A stretch of DNA of 64,000 bases from Allantophomopsis cytisporea (GCA_024752435.1 CP103027.1:1550001-1614000); one strand, 5' to 3'. Shown: positions 10,956 to 23,827, counted from the first letter of the stretch. Numbers and translations are program-made. The notes: generated from the letters alone by a model not told the origin.

Positions 10956-11835
10956 GATTTCTGGTGGTGGTTTTCTTTGAAAAAACGGTTGTCGTTTTTT
11001 TTTCTTCTTCGGCACTGGTTATTTCGTCGGATGATACTTTTATGACCTTGGAGGCGAGGCTGAAATGTTTTGGTATGCGAGCTCTCTGATTGGTGCGCGT
11101 GATCCTGGTACCTTCCAGATACTGTCATACCCACGAGTATTGCCATTCCATGGCATATTCCTTTACATTCTTCTAGCACGCTGATCATGGCATGTATGCT
11201 TTAAAATTACTCGCTAGAATTTTGGGTATTTAGTATTGCGGACATAGCATCCACGGGATTTGCAATGAATAAGAGATTCCCTGCTCTTGAGTCCATACTC
11301 ATCCAATATTCGCCTGTTCTTCAACCATATCAAACTTGATTCGGAGATTTTATGACGGTATGCCTACATCTTAGTACTTTTGACATTGGTAAAAAGTCTC
11401 AAATTAGTAGTCATCACACCCAAAATACTCAGTCTGGAATCTTTGCTGTATTGTAGAAAATATCCCAAACTTCTTGAGACCATGCATTCTTTCATAGCGA
11501 TCTGATGACGACAAAAAGACTTAAAGAGAGAAATAGAGCCTCATATACAAGAACGCCAAGTTCGTAAATGCTCTGCTTTGTGGAGCAGGGCCCTCTGCCA
11601 GCCACGAGAAGCAGAATTAAGTAAAGTCCGAAGTTCAAAAAGCCTCCCGAACTCAACGAGCTTTTAGAAGTGATGAAGGGATGAATTGACGACGATTTCG
11701 AGACCATATGAACCCATCCCTGAAGGCGGGATAAACACCAAAAAGGTATGTGCAGAAAAAAGACAAAAAGACAGAACCCTGATTCCCAACTCCATTCGCC
11801 CTGCTTACAACGCATCCTACCCAAGGTTGAGGGTA
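10956..11835. other. Intergenic between RSM22 start and RHO3 stop
   Basis: This holds the RSM22 promoter on the left and the RHO3 3'UTR on the right. Short frames are open in the RHO3 3' flank but look like shadows. I see no repeats or RNA genes. Confidence 0.4.
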
Positions 11836-12645
11836 TCACATAATCACACACTGGGAACCGCCCTTCTCCGCACCGCCCTTGACGCTGAGTGCCACACGGG
11901 CCGCCTCCGTAAAAGCCTCGTTGACGCCGCGATTGCGCATAGCCGAACACTCGAGATATCTGAGGGCGTTGATTCTTCTGGCGACCTCGAGGCCCTGGTT
12001 GTAGGTGATGAGTTCCTTCTTCTCCTTCTTGGCCCCGCCCTCTGGGTTCTCCTCGGTGGCTTCCTCCTCGGCATCGGCTTCGCGGAGATCGCACTTCAGT
12101 GCTACAAGTACAAGCTTGACTCCTGCACAGTTCTCGGCAATCTCGCCAACCCACTTCGACTCGACGTTTTCTAGCGAGTCCTTTGAATCGACGGAGAAAC
12201 AGAGCATGATGGCGTGGGTATCATCGTAGGAGAGAGAGCGCAATCGGTCGAATTCTTCCTGGCCAGCTGTGTCCCAAAGGGAGAGTTCGATGTGAACATT
12301 ATCAACGAAGATATCTGTGGATCAGGTCTTAGTTGGGGGGATTCGGTTTCAATGAGATGAATTGCGTTTGCGCATACCGTGTACGTAATTTTCGAAAACG
12401 GTGGGTTCGTAAACTGTCGGGAAGTAACTGCACGATGCGTAATCAGTACGGGTAATGCGCCGGAGTTTTATGCGTCATGACATACCCCCGAGTGAAGACG
12501 TTCAGCAGAGAGGTCTTTCCACAAGCACCGTCGCCACTACAATAGATCAGTATGATTAATTCCGATGTTTGTATTCCGTCGCACGGATAACATACAGTAA
12601 CACCAATTTGCGCTGGGTGGTCTTGTCTCCACCACACAACGGCAT
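11836..12645 (-). CDS. RHO3: Rho3-type small GTPase (209 aa)
   Basis: There are four exons: 12596-12645, 12486-12536, 12378-12427 and 11836-12314. The three short introns have canonical GT..AG ends. The protein begins M-P-L-C-G-G-D-K. It has the P-loop G-D-G-A-C-G-K-T at about residues 18-25, the switch region Y-F-P-T-V-Y-E-P-T-V-F, D-T-A-G-Q-E-E-F, the guanine-binding L-K-C-D-L, and E-C-S-A. It ends in the CAAX box C-V-I-M, where the terminal Met predicts farnesylation. A Glu/Lys-rich insert after the L-K-C-D-L motif is typical of fungal Rho3. Rho3 acts in polarised secretion and the actin cytoskeleton at hyphal tips. Family placement rests on the close match around switch II and on the insert. 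Intron positions within the first 120 nt of CDS give three exons of about 50 nt each. Confidence 0.95.
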
Positions 12646-12946
12646 TTTGTCAAGGTATGAGAAGTGGGAAGATAGTGGTGTGGTATGGTAATGTCTGGTT
12701 GGTGTGGTGAAGTCGCAAACGAATGGGGCCGGGTAAGTCAGCTCCGGAGAATGATGCGACGAGAGATATACAGTTATGAGCTTCGATCTTTTTCGTATGG
12801 AGGGAAGATGGAAGGTCAGGGAGGAATTCGAAGGTTTGAGTTGAGATAGTCGAAGGAGGGGCAGCAATAGTGAGGACTGGAATGAGAAGGGGGAAAAAGA
12901 AGGTCAGAAGGGGTTTTTTGAAAAGATTGAAGAGGTGAGAGAGAGA

Positions 12947-13036
12947 GATATGAGATGAGATGAGATGAGAGGAGCGGAGAGATGAGAAAGTGTGAAAGGC
13001 GAAGGCAAAGGCGAAGGCGAAGGCGAAAGGCGAAAC
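12947..13036. repeat. GAGAT and GGCGAA simple repeats
   Basis: Tandem GAGAT pentamers are followed by GGCGAA hexamers with single-base variants, all in the RHO3 leader/promoter region. On the RHO3 strand they form a long pyrimidine (CT) tract of the kind common in promoters of highly expressed filamentous-fungal genes. Confidence 0.7.
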
Positions 13037-13257
13037 GGTTTTAAAAAAAAGCGATTTGATTTCTTGGATGGGAGATCAGCGACGGGACAACGAGCCAAGG
13101 ATGATGATTGAAACGGGTTTTTGTTGGATTCGATGGATCTGGACGTGGAGCGTGTGAGGGTAGGCGTTTGTTACCGTTCCGCACTGGGATGACAGTCGAG
13201 ACGATGCGAGATTACTTTCTTTACCTTAAGCGTAGTGGTGGTAGTAGAGTGACTATA

Positions 13258-13279
13258 CTCTCTCTCTCTCTCTCTCTCT
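13258..13279. repeat. (CT)n microsatellite
   Basis: An uninterrupted CT dinucleotide run of about 11 units. Confidence 0.85.
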
Positions 13280-13529
13280 ACCTACCGTATGTGCGTATGT
13301 ACCTTCAAGTATGCGTAGGAACGAATGACATCGTAGCAGATCATTTGAACTCTGTGGCCACGCTCACCACAGAATTCACGCTTGACCCTTTCACTTCTGA
13401 CTTTCATCTCTTGATCTTCTTATTCAACGACCAAGGATTCAAGCCACGACTATGTAGTACGTAGTACACCATGATCATGAGACTGAGACTCTCTCTGACT
13501 TCAGACTTGAAACATAGATACGATACTTG

Positions 13530-13650
13530 TATACATATTTACATATTTACATACATATATACATACATACATACATACATACATACGTAAATATATACAA
13601 GATACACAGATACACAGATACAGACATACATACACATAAATACAATTATC
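13530..13650. repeat. ACAT/ATAC microsatellite cluster
   Basis: A perfect ACAT tetramer core of about seven units is flanked by degenerate TACA/ATAT units and by ATACACAG repeats. Confidence 0.8.
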
Positions 13651-14698
13651 CTCCTGCACAGAGTCAAGTCTATTATTGTTCACTACCTTACATAACATAC
13701 CCGACTGTACTATCTTCATTGCGTACTTAGTATGACGGCCCTACTATGACTATACTTACCAATATTCATCACCGACAAATAATAAACATAGGTACGCCAG
13801 ATCATAATATATCTACCGCGTCAAGAGAAAAGTCGCAATCAAACATCCATCTTCTCCCTTGGATTTCCCCCGCTATTCCTCGCTCAATCCGTGCACTACA
13901 AAGTAAAGAATCAAGAATTTCTCTACATCAGCTCAGCCTTCGCCGCCACCATCAAGGATGTCTTGGTGACGATATGTGGTCGGACTCTTTCCCAATGATT
14001 TGTCTATTTCACCATGATGTCAGTATGAAATCCATCGATTCCAAGAGTAATCATGCCATCCCAAAAAAAAAAAATGATATTCACGATTCGAAGCCCGCTC
14101 ATATTCAAATAATGCACCATCAAGAACCGTTAGAGATTCCCCTTCCAGACTATCATCCCACCCACCCTCCCACAGCTCCGTCAACTCAACCACCATACTA
14201 CGTATCTCAACCCACGCACCAAAAAAATCCACTGACCCCCAAAACCCCCCCCAAAACAACCTCCAACTCCATCTCAAGCACGCAGTCAGCGCAATAAGCA
14301 TATTCTAGTCCTCCGTTGTGGCTGCAGACCACAACACCACCGCCAACAAACCCCCCCAATCCACCCCCTCCATCGCTCACCAGCCGGCATGATTTGCACA
14401 GGGACTCACGGACACACGCGGCGATGCGCGCTGATTGGATGCGAAGCACACTATTGCGGGCGCGGCGGCCTCCACGCAACACACATACTTACATACATCC
14501 ATCGGTACGCACCTCAGCCCTCTGAGTAGAGTATGGCAAACGAAACGAGACGAGACGGAACGGAATGGAATTTGTTAATGGCCAAATGCAAATGGCATTC
14601 CATTCCGTTTCGTGAAATTTCTTTGACGGCGGGCTGGACGCCATGTTGGATTCGAGAAGGGCGCGCATGAATGTGCTGTTCTGTTTTGTTCTAAAGAT

Positions 14699-14800
14699 GG
14701 GGATTGGGATGGGATGGGATGGGATGGGATAGGATGGGATGGAGTAGCGAGGATTCGGGTTCGGGTTCAGGTTCAGGTACAGATTCAGGTTCAGATTCGG
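14699..14800. repeat. GGGAT pentamers followed by GGTTCA hexamers
   Basis: About eight GGGAT units, then about seven degenerate GGTTCA/GGTTCG hexamers. The region is noncoding. Confidence 0.8.
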
Positions 14801-16161
14801 TGTCTTTCCAACGTATGAGTTTTCCAATCCTTACAGATGAGAATTGCGTGCGAAAGCCGCGTTCAATCTCAAGCTTCTCGAAGCATTGTCTCCCCAAAGC
14901 CCACCACGCACAGCACAAAATCACGCAGAGGAGAGGGGCGGCGTGACGCTGAAAGGTTTCGTTCGTGAAGAAGGGAGGGGAAGGGAAGGGGAGTGGGTTC
15001 GGGCGCGACGGCTGTGGAGGGGCGATGTTCGGAGTGGAGCTTGGGATTGCGATCACTGCTGGCCAAATGAGCCGCAGGGCTGTGTGTGTAGGCTCACGCT
15101 CGACTCGCACTCTCACTCGCATCTCGTTCATCGCTCTGCGTGTCTGGACGTTTCGTGCATGAGGTCAGGGAGAAATCCTTCGGGGGATGGTATTGATCAT
15201 GTGCATATGGAGAGGCAGAAGCTGGTTGAAGGTATGGGCGCTACTTGTTTTGATAAATAGAAACAGAAATAGAAATAGAAACAGAGATACTGGGAGACTC
15301 GGTGAATGGATATGGCATGGGATGATTGGCTGACGTAGCTTGGAACATTGGGCAACGGCGGCGTGGTGTGATTGTGTATGTGACAAAGCCGACTTCTGGG
15401 ATAAATTGAAGCCTCAGAATAGATGAGTCTCTTCATAAAAATCGACGCACTGTAAATCATCACGATACCTGACGTTCGCTGAGGTGTTATGTTAGGAGCG
15501 TCCTTAATAACCAAAGGGCGATTCGAACATGAGACATTCTCATTTATGGTGAATGAACGGATCTCAACGGCGGAGAGATATCTCCGCAACACGAAAAAAG
15601 GGGACAAGGTGAACAAGCTCACCTTCAACAAAAAAGAAGAGAAAAAAAAGGAGGCAAAAGATCCTAATAAGGGAGAATTTCATATTCTAAGCATAAAGAT
15701 CGATTCACATCAAACTCCTCGAATTCACCCATTTTATTCTTTCCTCCCCAACTTATCAATTCCAACCCATCCCATTCATTAATTCCACCCACAACAAGAG
15801 GGAACTCCCCAAGGACAATCCAGGCACAAATTGTAAAGAACAAATCAATCTCTTCATAAGCTAAATAAAAAAACAAAAAAAAGGACATCCCCAATTTCAT
15901 GAATGACGCAAACGCAGCCGGCATGCAAGCGCAAACAAACAAAGTCCCCGAACAAAAGAAAAGCCCCCCTCAAACACCGTACGGCAAGCACAAACGGGGG
16001 AACACAAAAAAAGATCAAAAAGTAGAGGGCAACCTAATAGTCCCCGTTGACCCCCTGCCGTATTTTGATTTCGTAAAGTAGCAAAAGTGCCGGAAAGTCA
16101 TTATGCCATCACCTAGACCGTCATCACGCAGCTCGTGGGCTGGTCTGTGATGCGAATCACA

Positions 16162-18085
16162 TCAATCTTCGTCGTCGAGAGAGCCATCTTCGGGCGGACA
16201 CCACTCCTCGGGTTGGAAATTTGGATTGTTGAAGTGTGCCGTGTTGTAATGGGAATTCTTGAACATTGAAGTCGATAGGGTCTGGTGGGAGTCGTCTTCC
16301 GAGGGGCCCAGGGCCGTGCGGGAGGTGGCGGAAGATGAAGAGGAGTTTGTGTAGTCGGCTTTGTATTGGTATTCTGAGGGGCGGAATTTCTGCTCTGTCG
16401 GCGAGCCCATGGGTAGGTTCGGGAGGTTGTTGAGCGAGAGTTCAGTATGTGATTGGCCGAGGTTATGGAGAGGAATAGAACTGGGATGAGGGGAGAGCGT
16501 GGGTTCTGTTGGTACATAGGAGGGTGGGAGGGGTTCATGCTTCACAAAGTATGCAGGGCTGTCGGAGAAATTCGAGATGGGTGTCGGTGAGAAGGTGGGG
16601 AGGCCATGGTGGGTCGGTGCTGGTGCAAATCCGGGGATTGACAGGAGAGTGTCAAGACCAGAGACGGGAAAGTCTGTTGCTGTGGCTTGGAAAGCTGGCT
16701 GCGAGAAGGAAGATACTCGGTGGACTTGGAGGTCTTGGTTGTTAGAGGCGTCATTGATGACGGCTTGCTCCTTGAGATGCATGGCTAAGTCTTGTGTAGG
16801 AGGGTCCTTGTAAAGGATATCATAATGACCTGGCTTGTAAAGCAGATAGATAGTGGGACTATCAGGGACCAGAGGTTGACCAGAATTATCGATGGCCTCA
16901 AATCTGTGAGCATTGACCTCACTCCCTTCGGATCTATCCAGGTAGACGATCTCAACGGCGATATCGATAGGTTTGAGAAGAACATCAATTAAGAGCATCA
17001 TGCCTGTATAGTCGATTTCTGTATTAACAACTTGTAACCGTTGCTCGCAGTAGCCGTCGACACTGAGACCATCATCGATGAACCCAGAGTAGACATGTGG
17101 GTTAGCACGCAGCCATGAGCAAGCCAGGAGACGAAGATGATAGACGATGCTGTTCGATGTTTCCGGATTGTTTAATCTATCAAGTATGAGATTTGTCGGG
17201 GGCAAATGAATACTATCAGCTAAATCTTTCAAGAGATTTTGAGTTTCCTCGACAAAATCCTCGAAGACATAGGGGTTGAAGCCGCCGACAGTTTGTATCA
17301 GATTGTTGAGTGACGTTATACGAGCTAGCTCTCCCTGAAGCTTTGCTTTGGAGCCGATACGTTGAAGAGTCTCGAAATATGTGAATGCAACAGCTGCAGA
17401 TCAAATGTCAGCCACGGCAATAGTGCATTCAGCGTTTACATGTCGTGGCCATTATTGGTATGGACATTGCCAATGATCTCGTGACGTGACAATACGCACC
17501 TCTCCAACCACAATTGCCATCGCCTTGTACAGGACGATAATGGGAATACGTTTGCGGTAATGCCTGTCATCATCAGTACTTTCCTTATTGCAATTCGATG
17601 AACCCTACAGCAGTCTTTGCAATATAAATCGGATCACTCTTGGCATATTCTTCTGTGATGGCCAAACACGACTTCTTCTCCCCCACCAGAGGACCCTACA
17701 ACAATCAGCCTTGTCCATGTGTGTGTATTTGGGTGCAATTGAAGGCACGCACCTCTAGATTCGGAGCATAATCTCTCGCAGCCGCTTGCTGAGCAGCGAG
17801 TTCATCATCATACATTGAGTCCATTGTATTTCTCGGTGCTCCAAATGTTGTTCTTCGAAGGTCATGGACGTGGTTCTCGGTGGTGCTCGCCTGCAGGGAT
17901 CTAAAATCGCCAGCGGCAGCGAACGTGGGGTTATCGAAGACAATCGGTCCTCCGCCATTCATAGCGAAGCCCGAACCTGGCGATGAGAATTCGAAGCCGT
18001 TCTGCGTCGGAGCAGCTCCATAGGCGGAGAAAATGTCGAGAGGTGTACTTTGAGGTTGGAACATTCCTGCTGTCTGTTTGCGCAT
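16162..18085 (-). CDS. Otubain-family ubiquitin thioesterase (571 aa)
   Basis: There are four exons: 17753-18085, 17609-17695, 17500-17563 and 16162-17393. All introns are canonical and the phases join exactly. The peptidase C65 catalytic residues are visible: G-D-G-N-C with Asp155 and Cys158 at the exon 3 boundary, and His351 in K-P-G-H-Y-D-I-L-Y. The core also shows G-F-I-D-D-G-L-S-V-D-G-Y-C and M-M-L-L-I-D-V-L. Such enzymes cleave ubiquitin chains, Lys48-linked chains in human OTUB1. The roughly 140-residue N-terminal extension and the roughly 210-residue Pro/Ser-rich, acidic-ended C-terminal tail are long compared with animal otubains and look disordered. The start at 18085 gives M-R-K-Q-T, and an in-frame ATG at 18064 is an alternative. 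Confidence 0.93.
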
Positions 18086-19149
18086 CGACGGGAATTCTCT
18101 TTCTTTTTTGCCGTTGAAGGAGTCTCGAAAGGTGCAGCGGTCTCTGCTGGGTAAGAACAATAACGTGTGCTTGCAGCAACAAATAATGAATGCAATCCTC
18201 AGCAAAACCCCACAAATAACATATACGTCTTCCCTTTGGTTGCTCGCCCTTTCTCTGACCTTCTCAACCTTTTTCCCCGGGGGCCTTTTATGATTCTCGA
18301 TGTTCTCTCTCGACGATTGATTTCCAGGTATCCCGATAGATCGACGACAATTCCGTGCACTTTGTATGATGCTGCCAATGATTTCGACCACCTCTCTCTT
18401 TTTCTCCTGTGTCCTCCCGCAAGGTCAAGGCAGGGAGAAGTAAAGAGATCCAACGCGTGGCTTAAATCGGATTACTTCGCGGCGAGGTTCATGATGAAAG
18501 GGCACAATTGAGACGACAACACACGAAACTCTTCGCAAGCTTTTGAGGATCTATGGCTATTTCGCAACGACACAGAAGAAGAGAGCAGAGGTACAAGGTG
18601 GGAAGGAGCAGCAAGCAGCGATGAGAGTGTGATTGAAACTGCAGCTAGAGCCTTGCTGCAGGTGTCCTTGGAGAAAGTTGACCTCTGAAGTATGGATTTC
18701 CTCTTTTTTTTTTTCCTAGATGTTTCCGACTCTATGGTAAACAAGAGTGGAGCAGTGGAGCATCAAAAGGCACAGTTTCAGTTTTTTTTTCCCTTGTTTT
18801 CTTTTTGGGTGAAAGAAAGTTGCCAACGCAGAAGGGGATGGAGAAGAAGAGAGCCAGCCTTCCTCCTATTACCCTATTACAATGGCACACGAAGGGGAGG
18901 AAGCGCGCGTTAAGTGCGCCTGGGCTATGGATTTGCTGGAAGTTGTGAGAGTTCGCCTTCACCGTGCATGCATTTTTTGTGATGTATCACTTTCAGCTGG
19001 AATTATGCGAGTTGAATTTCTGATGAACATCCAATGATAGTTGATGAAGTGTACAGCAAAGTTACAGTAGCTACAGTAGCATGAGCACACATTTCACACA
19101 CATACGCACATATTTTTCACACGCATAATTGAGGTGGCGGCAGTAAGTA

Positions 19150-19264
19150 ATAGATAGATGATAGATAATAGATGGATAGATGGATAGATGGATAGATAGG
19201 AGGTTATAGATATTCAATAGTTTTGTAAACGAGGCAAAGAGGCAAAGAGGCAAAGAGGCAAAAG
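19150..19264. repeat. TAGATGGA and GGCAAAGA tandem repeats
   Basis: Octamer TAGATGGA units degenerate into TAGATGATAGA. A short spacer separates them from four near-perfect GGCAAAGA units. Confidence 0.75.
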
Positions 19265-19364
19265 GTGATGGAGGCAAAGTGATGAAGATGTTTGTGGCGG
19301 TAGAGAGTAGGAGGGTGGGCGAAGAGAGAGGAGGAGGAAGAGGGAGGGGTGTGTGTGTGACTCG

Positions 19365-19500
19365 TGTGAGTATGTGAGTATGTGAGTATGTGAGTATGTG
19401 AGTATGTGAGTGTGTAAGTGTGTAAGTATGTGAGTATGTGAGTATGTGAGTGAGTGAGTGAGTGTGTGAGTGTGTGAGTGAATGTGTGTGTGTGAGTGAG
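19365..19500. repeat. GTGAGTAT minisatellite
   Basis: About 17 octamer units of GTGAGTAT/GTGTAAGT, changing to GTGA tetramers at the right end. Because the units contain no stop in several frames, they create long His/Thr/Ser shadow ORFs on the minus strand. Confidence 0.85.
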
Positions 19501-20194
19501 GCACAGAAGAAAAAGGTGGTAATCGGACTTAGTAATTCCATGTACGCTCTCACTCGTATGTATGTATGTATGTCCAATACTCCGCAACAAAGTATATGTA
19601 CATATGTGCATATGTACGAAGTACCTTACGAACTGCTAAATTACGCCACGTCTATCCATCTATCCGCCTCTTTTTAATGAACGCCTTCCATTCCATCCAA
19701 AAGGGACCGAACACGATATACCTTCGCAAATACAAGGATCCCCAAGAGAAAGGGAGAAAGAGAGAAAGAGAGAGAGAGAGAGAGAGGCAAGTAAGGTCAG
19801 GTACTGCGTAAGAGGTGAAGTAAGGTCAAGTCAGGTAAGATATGTAAAGGTAAGGTAAAGAGGCAAATGCAAAAGCAAAAGTAAAAGCAGATCTCTATTC
19901 ATTATCATCATCATCAGCAGCAGCATCATTCAATACTCACCAGTTCAAGGTACCGAACACCAGAATAGAAGAATCTTCACACTTTCTACTTGACTCTTAC
20001 TCATTCATACATAGCATGTAGTCGATACATGAGTAAGGTACATGTACGAAATCCCTCCGTATCACCAGCTCACGCATAGTGTCCGGATGTATGTATGAAT
20101 GGATGTATGTTCATACATATTCCATGCTTCATATGACATGCCTATGCCAATCTATCTACTCTAAGGTAACATAATATACATATTATACATAATA

Positions 20195-20430
20195 TACATA
20201 CAAACACACACACACATACATACATACATACATATTACATACCATACCATACCATACATATTTGCCAGCCTAGGTACGTACTACCTGCTACCTTACTATC
20301 TATGCCCGATATACCCCCGTCCAATCCTCACAGATCAATCCCTCTCTCATCAACTCAACGTCGGAGATCCCTCAGATCATTCCGCCGCCCATTCACTCAT
20401 TCACTCATTCACTCACTCATCCATTCATAC
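20195..20430. repeat. ACAT, CCATA and CATTCACT repeat cluster
   Basis: Three separate simple-repeat patches within 240 nt: ACACACAT/ACAT, then CATAC pentamers, then CATTCACT octamers. Confidence 0.7.
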
Positions 20431-21855
20431 CTTCATTCTATTCATTGATTGAATCAACTCAGTGGCTGATGTATCGTATTATGTTCGCATATCCTCGTAC
20501 CAAGACATCTAAGATCCTCATCTTCTGAACTCCGCCACGGCTGTGTGCATCCACCGTTTCTACGAACTACAAAATGGACAGACTCTACATGTAGGCCAGT
20601 CCAGCCCATCAGACCTTCAAGGGGTTGCCAACATAGTACCTTAGTTCCAGCCACTCCAGTATCATTCGACAAACCTATAAATATGAAGAGAAGAAAAAAG
20701 AAAGAAAAAAGGTAATTACGGCACAAACGGGTGTGAGATGTGATTCAAATTATGCTCTCCACATTTCTCCATATCCAATATTCAATATTTCCCATCTATA
20801 TTCAAATAATCTATCCCATACTCCTCCCACCACCCCCCCCAATCCTTCCCTTCCTTCATTCATTCGCGTCCTATTCCCGGAGGGAATTACAAGGTTACAC
20901 GGAAAGTAAACTTTTCACTTCCACATGTTCGTGTGAATGGGAAAGGAAGAGAAGAAAAGAAAAAGAAAAAAAGAAAGAAAAAAGGTTCAGCAAATAATAA
21001 GCAGCCATCGCATTTTTGCTTATTGCGGCCTGTCCAGATATGCTCGGAACTCTGCCCCCCGCTACTTTGCTCCGCATCTACATAATTACAATCTTTTAAA
21101 GGGACCCAAAAAAACATTAAAAAAAATAAGAAATGAAAATAAAAATAAAACATTAATAAAATAAATCCTGCTTTACACACGCTACTTCCTTGTAATGTAC
21201 ACCGCAACACTGTGAGGAAAGAAGGAGAAAATAAAAATTATCATATTTGATGTGCCTCAGATATGCAACCCTCATCATGTTCATGTAAATGCAAAAGGAT
21301 TGTTTTTGTGGTATCACCGGCTTTTCCCCCTCGACCTTCATTGGTTATATGCACGTAATACGATGCATCGACGCTCTGTAGAACCAGCTGGCAATCCGGG
21401 ATCAAATGAAAACATCACAAATGCGACGAGGGGAAGGGGAGGGGGTCACCACCAATGTAAGGTATGTCTGCAGACTCAGTTGCCAGCTATCATTTGGGAC
21501 ACTCCCGAACCTACTGCAGGTTGCCGTCCCGCTCCTACAAAATCCACAAGCATCAATGATGAACCTGGCCAGGTTCGGCGCTCGCTGAAGCAGCGGCAGC
21601 AGCAGAAGCAGGCCACAGGCCTCCCCAAAGCCTCGCGAAGCCGGAGGGGTCCATTCAAATACCCGGCGAGATTTCTGATCTTTTACTCATTCCAATCAAC
21701 TCCATGCTAATGACGCAAATGCCCTTCCAAACCACAATTCATCAAATCAAACTCCAGTCACGGTGATATAGCCATGGCCTCTACATGCATCCCGGATTCT
21801 ATCGTCATATACGACGATGCCGTGTGACGACGGGCAAATGGTTACATGAGCGTGC

Positions 21856-23413
21856 TTATTGCCACTCCTTTTTCCGACGGTTACTTTTTCCTGCCTTGGT
21901 CGCGTTCTTTGAAGGCAATGCATCGTAGAAGCCATCTGCAACGTCGGAGAATGCACTTGCCTCTTGTGTTCGGAAGCCTTCACCATCCGCAAATACAGTT
22001 CTGGCCAAACCCGAAATCGCAGTAGTCCATTCCTGCATGGCGGTAAGTCTTTCGCCATCGCTGTTGTTTTGGATCTCAACAGTTCCATCTTGTTGGTTAA
22101 TCTGGCCTACGACTTTCTTATCGACAATGAGAAAGCCGAGGATATCCTGCACTTCTGGGACCGATATCTTGAGCTGCTTCGCAATGAATGCAAGGTGGAA
22201 GCGCGTGTATGGAGCAATAAGCTTCAGTACTGCCTTGGTTCTCATGTTACGGGTAACTTCATCGATGTTCTCGGCAATAAACGAATCTGCAAGGAGATCC
22301 TTGTTGTTCTGTAAGACAGACTCGTACATGTGGATATCGTCCCGTTGGTAAGCGTCAACAAGATCTGTCATTGCTGCAATTCGCGGATCGTTTTTGTAAG
22401 GCTTGGTCTCTTGTGACTCGAATGGATTGATATCAGATTTCATCAACATGGTCGTAAGCACGAGGTATTTCAAAACTTGAATGCGCTGAAGGGAACCAGC
22501 CTCGTCGTAATTGCGAAATGATTCGAAGAAATCACTCTGAGCATCCTTCCAGTTCTCCTCACTCATATGCATCTTTCCACCACACTCACGGATAATACCC
22601 ATGATCTTTGGATGAGGGACCGCAGATTTGACCTTCAATGCTCGCTGATAAAGTCTCTTGAGTTGTTTGTTGTTCTTCGTCTCGGCGTACATCTGAATCT
22701 CCAACGCGTATATTTCCAGAGAGTATGTGCCCTTAGTGGGATCGTCCGTTCCGTCCTCCCGTTTACAGGCTTCGTGAAGTTCACGGAGTTTCTTAGTGAC
22801 CGAAGCATAGTCTTTGCGATCAAGGAACAGTTTTGCAAGTTTGATATTGGTCTTGAGCCATAATCTTTCGTTATTTGTGCTTTGGAAAGAGTCGAGAGTA
22901 GCTGAGTAGAATTTCTCCATGCATTTAGCGGCCTCTACATCCTCGGATCCCTTTTCGATGAAGTCTAGCATGTTATTGATGGATTTTTCGGAATAGTTTC
23001 GAGTGACAGCCGACTTGACATATGTGAGAAGCTCACGATAGTGCTCGATAGCCTAGTTTACTGTCAGCAAGGCATACAGCTGTGGAAAATTGACCACGTA
23101 CCTGGTCATATCGTGCGAGCTTGAATTCAAGCTTGATTGCCTGTTTCAGACCTTTGAAACCCCAGTCGCCCTTCTCTTGTTCCAGCGCTGGTACTCCAAG
23201 GAATTCATCAATGGCCTCCTCTGGATTTGATGCTTTCATTTGCTTTGCGTTGTAGTACTTGTTCTCGACGTCGACATCACCAGTCTCCTCATCATCATCA
23301 TCCTCAAACTCGAAATCATAGCTATTGTTTATTAGCACATCTAAAGATCATGGAAATAACATCACTTACTCCTCTTGTTCAGAGTCCTGCATGAAATCGC
23401 CGTCGTCAGACAT
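21856..23413 (-). CDS. CSN2: COP9 signalosome subunit 2 (486 aa)
   Basis: There are three exons: 23370-23413, 23102-23321 and 21856-23052, with canonical introns. The protein opens with an acidic leader rich in Asp/Glu, then Y-D-F-E-F-E-D-D. The family-typical block E-N-K-Y-Y-N-A-K follows, then a helical-repeat body and a C-terminal PCI domain containing Y-T-R-F-H-L-A-F-I-A-K-Q-L. CSN2 belongs to the PCI subunits of the COP9 signalosome, which removes NEDD8 from cullins. In filamentous fungi the complex is linked to development and secondary metabolism. Length and intron-free 3' body fit the family. It shares a 414-nt divergent promoter with CWC25. Confidence 0.96.
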
Positions 23414-23827
23414 GGTGGCGAATTGTGCTGTGCTCAATTTTGTGAAACTTTGTCTATGTGAGAAGCTATTGCTTTCAAAGTTCCGTTGGATAAAAAGGCT
23501 CCAAGGCAATTAACGCGCTTTGTGTAAGTTGGAAAGTGAGGTCAATGATGTTGTTTGCTTAGGAGCTCTGGCCGCTCGCTATCGATTGCGGGCTGCCTGG
23601 TGGATGTGAGCGGCCGCTAGTCAATGGTGGCTATCTCGGCCCAGCCTTGCGACAACCCGGGCGAACAATTTCAACACTTAACAACCAAACATACCCCAGC
23701 AAAGCCGTCGAATTTCCAACGTACCTCGACTTTCTGACGTCTCTCGCATATCCAGGATCACTCCAGTACTTCGAAAACAAGGTGTTGCGCATTGCTGATC
23801 TTTTAAGTACCCTGAACAGCCGTCAAG
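23414..23827. promoter_or_regulatory. Bidirectional promoter CSN2 / CWC25
   Basis: The 414 nt between two divergent start codons contain no other gene, so both 5' leaders and core promoters must lie here. A GC-rich patch with a GCGGCCGC site occurs near 23608. I assign no specific factor site. Confidence 0.55.

Larger units (their letters stand above)
12646..16161. other. 3.5 kb intergenic tract with many simple repeats
   Basis: The left end is the RHO3 leader and promoter: purine-rich on the plus strand, with GAGAT repeats (12947-12971) and GGCGAA repeats (12998-13036). Beyond lie (CT)n at 13258-13279, ATAC/ACAT repeats at 13530-13650, poly-C/A tracts near 14060-14380, GGGAT repeats at 14699-14742, and degenerate GGTTCA hexamers at 14752-14800. 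Several frames here are open, but they are low-complexity shadows. The right end (about 15600-16161) is A-rich and probably carries the otubain 3'UTR. I support no gene here. Confidence 0.5.
18086..21855. other. 3.8 kb intergenic tract rich in simple repeats
   Basis: The left part is the otubain promoter. The rest carries TAGATGGA repeats (19150-19200), GGCAAAGA repeats (19231-19264), a GTGAGTAT minisatellite (19365-19500), (GA)n (19751-19790), AGGTA repeats (about 19795-19860), ACAT/CCATA repeats (20195-20262), CATTCACT repeats (20386-20430), and A-rich runs around 20690-20990 and 21110-21170. Long frames in 19071-19611 are products of the repeats. No gene is supported. Confidence 0.5.

Noticed and set aside
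11492..12154. 220-codon minus-strand frame overlapping RHO3 and its 3' flank
   Set aside because: It runs in a different frame from RHO3 and has no recognisable content. The GTPase frame explains the region.
13746..14301. 183- and 93-codon frames in the RHO3-otubain gap
   Set aside because: They are low-complexity Pro/Thr/Gln or Trp/Gly-rich frames from poly-C and poly-A tracts, with no start context or splice support.
19071..19611. Overlapping long His/Thr/Ser-rich minus-strand frames
   Set aside because: They are translations of the GTGAGTAT minisatellite, with no motifs or codon structure.
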